DNA of 64,000 bases from an uncultured Synergistales bacterium (GTDB lineage: Bacteria > Synergistota > Synergistia > Synergistales > Aminobacteriaceae): contig CAJOEM010000006.1 of assembly GCA_905233725.1 (NCBI GenBank), positions 23,578 through 87,577 on the forward strand. Reading direction: 5' to 3'. The position numbers and the translations under genes are program-made. This document shows positions 59,084-64,000 of this stretch, one piece after another. Below the pieces are notes generated by a model, which saw only the letters and a list, made by a program, of their open reading frames with translations, ran no database searches and was not told the origin of the DNA. Positions within the stretch are counted from its first letter, which is position 1; each line of letters begins with the position of its first letter.

Positions 59084-59108
59084 ACTGAACACAAAACTCC
59101 CTTCCAAT

Positions 59109-59140
59109 TAAAAACCCCCTGACTTTGCGCGTTAGGGGGC
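59109..59140 (-). terminator. Terminator after the LUD-domain gene
   Basis: On the minus strand GCCCCCTAAC pairs with GTCAGGGGG around a GCGCAAA loop, followed by TTTTT. It separates the Glu-rich/LUD unit from the asparaginase-like operon. Confidence 0.8.
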
Positions 59141-59149
59141 AAGTCGTGA

Positions 59150-59797
59150 TTAATAGCCTAAATTTTCGCCGACTATTATCACGTGATATTTTCTGCCTTT
59201 CAACGGGCGCTCAAGAATCAGTGTCGCTCTGCACATACTTTCATCATTCATGCACATAACACATCTTCCTGCTTTAACGCACGCTGTCTCGACATGTTGC
59301 CTGATTGCGTTCGGAATTGTCGCAGCTCTTGCACGTTTGATTCCATCGCTCAAGTCAAATGCGAGCTTGTTAATGCCGATCACGAAGATCACCGGACCTT
59401 TGCCCCATGCCATGCCTGCAACACGATTGCCGGAGCCGTCGATGTTAATTATCTCGCCATCGCGTGTGAGAGCGTTTGCACTCGTGAGAAAATATTCCGC
59501 GTCATTCTCAGCGAATCTAGCAGCCTTCATTTCTTCTTTTGAAAGCCCGCCCCAATGTTGGCGAACGTCATTTCCCCGAGCCTTCAGTGCGTCCAATGCG
59601 CCGATTGCACGAACCGTAACAGTTCCAGGAATTCCTACACTTGCATTCTCCGGAATGATTTCCAAAACACGCTTCAATGCCTCTTCACTTGTTGCTGCGT
59701 ATTCTGCCTCGAAGCCGCGTTTCTTCAGAGCGTTCACTGCATTCATACCGATTAGCTCGTTTGCTTTGATTACGTTTGGATTTTGATTTATCGACAT
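59150..59797 (-). CDS. LUD-domain protein (LutC/DUF162-like)
   Basis: 215 residues. The LUD domain is seen in MNAVNALKKRGFEAEYA, SVGIPGTVTVRAIGAL, YFLTSANALTRDGEIINID, GNRVAGMAWGKGPVIFVIG and NKLAFDLSDG. Two cysteine pairs (CVKAGRCVMC and MCRA) near the C-terminus are a feature of some LUD proteins and might bind metal. LUD proteins include LutC of lactate oxidation but many have unknown roles; no lutA or lutB gene adjoins. The start at 59797 is supported by GAGGGGAG 9 bases upstream; the longer frame to 59827 is rejected because it would overlap the upstream gene. Confidence 0.85.
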   Translation of the reverse strand: MSINQNPNVIKANELIGMNAVNALKKRGFEAEYAATSEEALKRVLEIIPENASVGIPGTVTVRAIGALDALKARGNDVRQHWGGLSKEEMKAARFAENDAEYFLTSANALTRDGEIINIDGSGNRVAGMAWGKGPVIFVIGINKLAFDLSDGIKRARAATIPNAIRQHVETACVKAGRCVMCMNDESMCRATLILERPLKGRKYHVIIVGENLGY

Positions 59798-59819
59798 GTT
59801 ATTAACTCCCCTCGTTGAT

Positions 59820-60986
59820 TTACTCATTAGAAAATTTTATCGCATTTTCCTGAATCATAATATCCTGAGAAAAATCTGCAAAATCTTGTGATGCAATTTC
59901 GGATTCAAGTTCAAGCTCAAATTCCTCTAGTTCAAGATCGTCGCTGAGAATCTCAAGTTCCGGTTCTGGCTCTGGTTCGGGTTCGGGAATATCTTCTGAG
60001 ATCTCATTCTCGTCGAAGTTTCCCGCCATGTGAGCAGCCTGCTTCAAACCGTCCGCAAACTCTGGAATATCCGGGTACAAATTCGCGCCTGTCTCGTAAA
60101 GCCTGAAAGCTTCGTCGTAATTGCCTGTCTCAAAAAGTTCTGATGCTTGATTGAGAATATTATCCGGGATCTTCGTCTGCAAATACACCAGAGCAAGCGT
60201 TGCAAAAACGATTTCCAAAACAAGAATCCCTAAGAGAATATTCAGGATGATTCTTTTCCGTGAGGATTTTGCGTTACGATGTTCCAAGATGCGCTGCTGT
60301 TCGGCTTGATCCTGGCGTTTTTTCAGGACACGCTTGAGCTTCTGAGTAAAATGTGTTCCGCGCTGATACTGTGACATTTCGCGTTGTTCTTCGAGATCGA
60401 TTGCTTCACGTGGTTCGTAGTCATGTTCTTGCTCCTGTTCCTGAGATTGTGCGTTGTTCTGAGCGATTTGCTGTTCGAGTTCGGCGATGTTTCTCTCAAT
60501 TTCCTCGAGATTCAAATTCAGGTCGGGTATCTGGAAATTCTCGTTGAGTTCGAGTGAAAAGTAATTGAGATTCTGCTCAGGGTTTTCGGCTTCGATTTGC
60601 GAATTTTGCGCTTCGGACTCAGACTCAGGTTCAGATTTTTGCAGCAAATTTCCCGTCAAAAAATCCGTCTCATCTTGGGAATTATCGTTCTCGTCGTCGA
60701 TTTGCGTCCATAATTCTTGTGGAGGATCCTGCTGAATTTCGATTGACAATCTCTCAGGAATTTCAGGCTCAGGCTCAGATGCAACTTCAGCTTCGATTTC
60801 GATTTCAGGTTTAGATTCAGGTTCAGATTCTTGTTCCACGACAGGAAAATCTTCTCGCGAATTTATAGGCACAATAAGCAGACCCCCAAAATTTTCAGGG
60901 GTATCATTCTCGCTATGTTCTGGTTTTGGCTCTGGAAATTTCGCAGCATTACCGGAGTTCAGCCATTCAAAAAGATCCTGCTTCAA
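59820..60986 (-). CDS. Glu-rich membrane protein with TPR-like segment
   Basis: 388 residues from a TTG start at 60986 (AAAGGTG upstream). The first 240 residues are low-complexity and very acidic (ESEPESKPEIEIEAE type runs, LEEIERNIAELEQQIAQ coiled coil). A basic patch (KLKRVLKKRQDQ) precedes one membrane helix (about 248-268; NILLGILVLEIVFATLALVY). After it comes a single TPR-like motif (ASELFETGNYDEAFRLYETG) and another acidic tail. The N-terminus is predicted cytoplasmic. Not recognised. Acidic repeats could be an artefact of slipped replication, as the DNA is repetitive. Confidence 0.65.
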   Translation of the reverse strand: MKQDLFEWLNSGNAAKFPEPKPEHSENDTPENFGGLLIVPINSREDFPVVEQESEPESKPEIEIEAEVASEPEPEIPERLSIEIQQDPPQELWTQIDDENDNSQDETDFLTGNLLQKSEPESESEAQNSQIEAENPEQNLNYFSLELNENFQIPDLNLNLEEIERNIAELEQQIAQNNAQSQEQEQEHDYEPREAIDLEEQREMSQYQRGTHFTQKLKRVLKKRQDQAEQQRILEHRNAKSSRKRIILNILLGILVLEIVFATLALVYLQTKIPDNILNQASELFETGNYDEAFRLYETGANLYPDIPEFADGLKQAAHMAGNFDENEISEDIPEPEPEPEPELEILSDDLELEEFELELESEIASQDFADFSQDIMIQENAIKFSNE

Positions 60987-61152
60987 ATTAATATTTCACC
61001 TTTCGCGTAGAAATCTCAGAATCAACAAGCAAGTTTAGCAGCTATTTTTCGTAATCGCAATTATATTTTTTCGCGCGAATTGCAAAAATTAGTGTAAAAT
61101 AATGCGTGTTTATGCGTAATAATTTTAACATTGCAAAGGGTGATGATAAATT

Positions 61153-63306
61153 TTGCGGGGGCGTTCGTTGCTTCTGTTGGTGATTTTAGCGATTTCGATT
61201 TTGACGCAGACTTGTGATAGTGCGCACGCTCTGTCTCAGTCTAACACCGGAATGAACGGCTTGTGGGAATATCCTACAGCTGAAATTTTGCCTGATGGTC
61301 AGGGGCGTTTCGGTTACACAAATGCTTCTCCGTATAAATTCTATTTCCTGAATATGACGTGGCTGCCGTGGCTGGAAATTAACGCGCGACTTAACACGTT
61401 CGATACGATCTGGATTGGTCAACGCGATTACATGGACAAAGCGATTGACTTGAAGCTCATGCTCTACGATAATTATCGCTCATCGAATTACTGGTACATT
61501 CCGTCACTCGCAGTCGGCATCATGGACACAAGCGGAACTGAACTCATGAAGTCATATTTCGCCGTAGCAACTTGGCATTGGGGAAGTTTTTCGCCAACGC
61601 TTGGTTACGGTACGGATCGATTGAACGGAGTTTTCGCAGGTCTTGAATGGGAAGTGAACGACTGGTTGAGCGTTAAAGCCGAGTACAGCCCGTTGAATTA
61701 CGCAAATGATATTGTCAGCAACAGGCGTGTTCTCGCAAAAACTCCTTCGAGCAAATACAACTTCGGTGTCGTTTTGAAATCTCCGTGGGGAACTGAAGCT
61801 TCCGTGAGTTATCAGCGCGGAGATGAGTTCGTGTTCACAATTTCGCAGCATTTGAATCTCGGAGGCCCGTACTTAGCCGGTGAGAAAATGCCTTACAAAA
61901 AAGACGGTGACGCACGAATCGCAACTTGGGATAAAATCGATTCAAAACAGCTGATTCGCAAAATCAAGAATGGTCTCGAAAAATACGTTCGGGTTCGTGA
62001 CATTGACGTGAAGCTTGATACTCTCAAGAACGGCGGACACAAATTGACGCTCGCGTACGAAAATTACGGACACTCTTCACACGCCGATGCCATGATGCGA
62101 ATTCTGGTTGTGTTGGCTTCAGTTATGCCGGAGACTGATGAGTTGGTCTTGATCCAGAGAGTTTCACGCGTTCCGATTGTTGCGGCGGAATTTCCCGGAG
62201 AATTTCTATTTGACTTGAGAGCGCGTTCGATTCGTGGTGAGAAAGCTCTTGAACATGCGAAATTTTACTGGGCGGATTACAAGCGACAAAACGTGAAATC
62301 TGATCCGGAACCCGACTCGGATATTAATTCCGTCACGGCGAAATTGCTGGCGAATCGTGCGCGTCATAACGTCAAAGCGATGGTAACGTACGAGCCAAGA
62401 ATTGACCAGACGCTTCAAAAATCGTATTTTGACCGCTGGAGTTTGGACTTGATCTATCAGGGCAGATACTCGAACGGCTGGGGATCGATTCTCGACATAA
62501 AATTCCCGTTGGCGAATCATATCGACATTTGGTGGGAGCCAGATTTGAATGACAAGATCAGGATTCAGCAGGCGGCAGTAACGTATCTGAGCAATATTAA
62601 CAACTCCGGCAGATTCTGGTTATTCGGCGAGGGCGGCTATCTTGACGAGGAATGGTTCGGCACGAATATTTGGGCGCGTTGGTACACTCCGGACGGCAGA
62701 TTCTGGCTCGGCGGAAGATTCACGGCTCAGCGCGACAGAGACCCCGAAGAATTTGGCAGATTAACTCACGGACGCTACATGTTCTACTTTGGCGGAAAAT
62801 ACGAAGATGACAGAGACCCGTGGCGTTATCATGGCTGGTTCCAGGCTGGCTTTAATATTGACGCGTTGGATTTGGATTTTGGCTTCGATTGGGGAGAATA
62901 TCTTGACCGTGATCAGGGCTACAAGATTTCAGCGACACGACGCTGGGATGATACGGCAATCGGCTTCTGGTATATCAAGACCGACACGCTCGCACCAGAT
63001 CGCGATTACACAAAAATTGGCGTTCACATGGAAATTCCGGCAGAAAAATGGTTCGGGACATTCTTTGGGCGCAACAGTGAGCATATCTGGGAACAGGACA
63101 CTTTGATACTCTCGGCATGGATGTTAAACTCAGGGCGTGAAGGCGGCATAGTTCGTTCACCGGACAGAATCATGGCACAAATGCGGCCGGCTGCGCTTAA
63201 GAAAAACGTTGCCAGATTGCTCGAAGAATATTGCGCATACGACGAAGATTCTCAGGACAATCGCTTTAAAAACGTACGAAGCTTAATGGATTATATTTTG
63301 CGATAG
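61153..63306 (+). CDS. YjbH-domain outer membrane protein (exopolysaccharide)
   Basis: 717 residues from a TTG start at 61153. A signal peptide (LLLLVILAISILTQTCDSAH) is followed by NTGMNGLWEYPTAEILPDGQ, typical of the YjbH family, and a long beta-rich body with aromatic strands (WLPWLEINARLNTFDTIWIG; RWYTPDGRFWLGGRFTAQRD). YjbH-type proteins are predicted outer membrane beta-barrels in exopolysaccharide loci. A Wza-like gene follows at 63359, supporting this. AAGGG precedes the start by 12 bases; no clear promoter was recognised in 60987-61152. Confidence 0.82.
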   Translation: MRGRSLLLLVILAISILTQTCDSAHALSQSNTGMNGLWEYPTAEILPDGQGRFGYTNASPYKFYFLNMTWLPWLEINARLNTFDTIWIGQRDYMDKAIDLKLMLYDNYRSSNYWYIPSLAVGIMDTSGTELMKSYFAVATWHWGSFSPTLGYGTDRLNGVFAGLEWEVNDWLSVKAEYSPLNYANDIVSNRRVLAKTPSSKYNFGVVLKSPWGTEASVSYQRGDEFVFTISQHLNLGGPYLAGEKMPYKKDGDARIATWDKIDSKQLIRKIKNGLEKYVRVRDIDVKLDTLKNGGHKLTLAYENYGHSSHADAMMRILVVLASVMPETDELVLIQRVSRVPIVAAEFPGEFLFDLRARSIRGEKALEHAKFYWADYKRQNVKSDPEPDSDINSVTAKLLANRARHNVKAMVTYEPRIDQTLQKSYFDRWSLDLIYQGRYSNGWGSILDIKFPLANHIDIWWEPDLNDKIRIQQAAVTYLSNINNSGRFWLFGEGGYLDEEWFGTNIWARWYTPDGRFWLGGRFTAQRDRDPEEFGRLTHGRYMFYFGGKYEDDRDPWRYHGWFQAGFNIDALDLDFGFDWGEYLDRDQGYKISATRRWDDTAIGFWYIKTDTLAPDRDYTKIGVHMEIPAEKWFGTFFGRNSEHIWEQDTLILSAWMLNSGREGGIVRSPDRIMAQMRPAALKKNVARLLEEYCAYDEDSQDNRFKNVRSLMDYILR

Positions 63307-63358
63307 ATTTTCAGATTTCTAATTTTTCACGAATTTTTCACAAGAGGTGATTTTCAGA

Positions 63359-64000
63359 ATGATTTTCAAAAGTAGGAAGTTCAGGATTTTTTCGGCGGGG
63401 ATTTGTCTGTACTCGTTCATGACGTGTAATATTGCTTTGGCTGCGACTGCCGGTGGTGTTGACATAATCGCTCCCGTTGCAATGCCGGCGGCTCCAAGTG
63501 CTGCTCCGGATTCAGGCACGGGAACTGTGGGAATTGATGCTGCTGGAACAGGTTCAACTTCAACTTCAACACCGGATAGCTCTGTGAATTTCCAGAATCC
63601 GAATCAATTTGACGCGATTGATTTAACTGGGAATGATTCAATCGAAACGAACTCGCAGAATTTTACGCAGCAAGACCCGACACAGATTCAAAACACGAAC
63701 ACGCCCCGTCAAAGTTTGATCCAGACAGAACAGAGCAATTCCGCTGAAACTACAGCTGAGATGACTAATTCCGAGATTGAGCAGGCTTTTGATCAGATTT
63801 TGGAGAGTGGACAGCAAGGTGGCAGTCCGATGGGGCGATTGATTCGCAGAATGCCGCGTTTTGGCATGTCGTTTTTCAGGAGACCTGCTTCGACTTACGC
63901 GCCAAGAGATTCAGTGCCAGTTACGTCCGGCTATCGAATCGGCGTTGGTGACGAGATGGTCTTGACTTTGTGGGGCATTCCTGAGGAGGGAAATTTCAGG
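63359..64000 (+). CDS. Wza-like polysaccharide export protein, N-terminal part (cut by window edge)
   Basis: The frame from the ATG at 63359 stays open to base 64000 (214 codons), with AAGAGGTGA about 10 bases upstream. A signal peptide (about 1-30; FRIFSAGICLYSFMTCNIAL) is followed by a Ser/Thr/Gln-rich low-complexity stretch. A polysaccharide export signature then begins: SGYRIGVGDEMVLTLWGIPE, as in Wza-type outer membrane channels. It exports capsular or exopolysaccharide. The minus-strand frame at 63417-63641 is its shadow. Confidence 0.85.
   Translation, partial: MIFKSRKFRIFSAGICLYSFMTCNIALAATAGGVDIIAPVAMPAAPSAAPDSGTGTVGIDAAGTGSTSTSTPDSSVNFQNPNQFDAIDLTGNDSIETNSQNFTQQDPTQIQNTNTPRQSLIQTEQSNSAETTAEMTNSEIEQAFDQILESGQQGGSPMGRLIRRMPRFGMSFFRRPASTYAPRDSVPVTSGYRIGVGDEMVLTLWGIPEEGNFR

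Noticed and set aside
59250..59786. 178-residue frame on the plus strand
   Set aside because: It is antisense to the LUD-domain gene, which has clear family motifs and a ribosome binding site.
1..64000. tRNA, rRNA, prophage or insertion sequence
   Set aside because: None was recognised in the intergenic regions; all gaps are short or accounted for.

Overview
The window is chromosomal DNA from a diderm, flagellated, probably anaerobic bacterium, most likely a member of the Synergistota. The best single marker is the C-terminus of the large surface protein at 48762-53063: a Gly-rich stretch, a GCNSG motif, a hydrophobic helix and a short basic tail, which is the layout of the Synergist-CTERM sorting signal. 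A diderm envelope is supported by TolC, Skp, YjbH-like and Wza-like proteins. Fused IspD-IspF, dihydroxyacetone kinase genes, a TTG-started type 2 ArgC and frequent GTG/TTG starts are compatible with this placement. No tRNA, rRNA, prophage, insertion sequence or CRISPR array was seen.

Layout. 1-5600 (+): end of a motility/chemotaxis operon, cheA (cut by the left edge)-cheC-cheD-flagellar-type sigma factor-fapA-like, then small unknown genes. 5600-8500 (+): an unknown basic protein, a DUF501 protein, a protein made of two SSB-like OB modules, and an RpiR-family regulator. 8500-12750 (-): tolC-like, PHP phosphoesterase, macA-like and macB-type ATPase genes, with no permease. 12830-14030 (-): thioesterase and NudC. 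14295-14990 (+): a YedF-like protein. 15003-21102 (-): argC-argJ-argB, a Cys-rich C_GCAxxG_C_C protein and a Sel1/ankyrin/SH3 protein. 21287-27298: a PpiC-type isomerase (-), then an envelope cluster (+) with a CPBP protease, an unknown exported protein, CcdA-like, Lgt-like and HtrA proteins. 27377-29592 (-): dhaL-dhaM-dhaK. 29772-36266 (+): queT-like, skp, a binding-protein-like exported gene, a HEPN-ankyrin protein and a GGDEF protein. 36338-41484 (-): infC-rpmI-rplT-pheS-pheT-small coiled-coil gene-zapA, with a promoter and a possible attenuator. 41818-42879 (-): orphan citC. 42963-48512 (+): ybaB-recR, ispDF, a tiny gene, a family 4 uracil-DNA glycosylase, uppS-cdsA-dxr. 48527-48684: a duplicated dxr tail. 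48762-53063 (+): a surface protein with three Tp47-like repeats. 53180-60986 (-): Glu-rich TPR protein-LUD protein, then asparaginase-like-der-antiporter-L,D-transpeptidase-ychF. 61153-64000 (+): YjbH-like protein and the start of a Wza-like export protein, probably the edge of an exopolysaccharide locus.

The most unusual items are: (i) a dispersed non-coding element in three copies (14051-14260, 28394-28546, 32190-32412) with a nearly invariant core of about 90 bp, whose edge reads GCGTGGATTGAAA like the 3' end of type I-C CRISPR repeats, although no array is present; one copy splits the dha operon and one sits directly before the HEPN-ankyrin gene; (ii) the HEPN-ankyrin/diguanylate cyclase pair; (iii) the tandem SSB-like OB protein; (iv) an asparaginase-fold protein lacking the catalytic motifs, next to der; (v) a tandem duplication that changed the C-terminus of Dxr and left a promoter-like -35 hexamer at the end of each unit; (vi) the three-repeat Tp47-like surface protein. 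All functional assignments come from reading motifs by eye; no database search was run.
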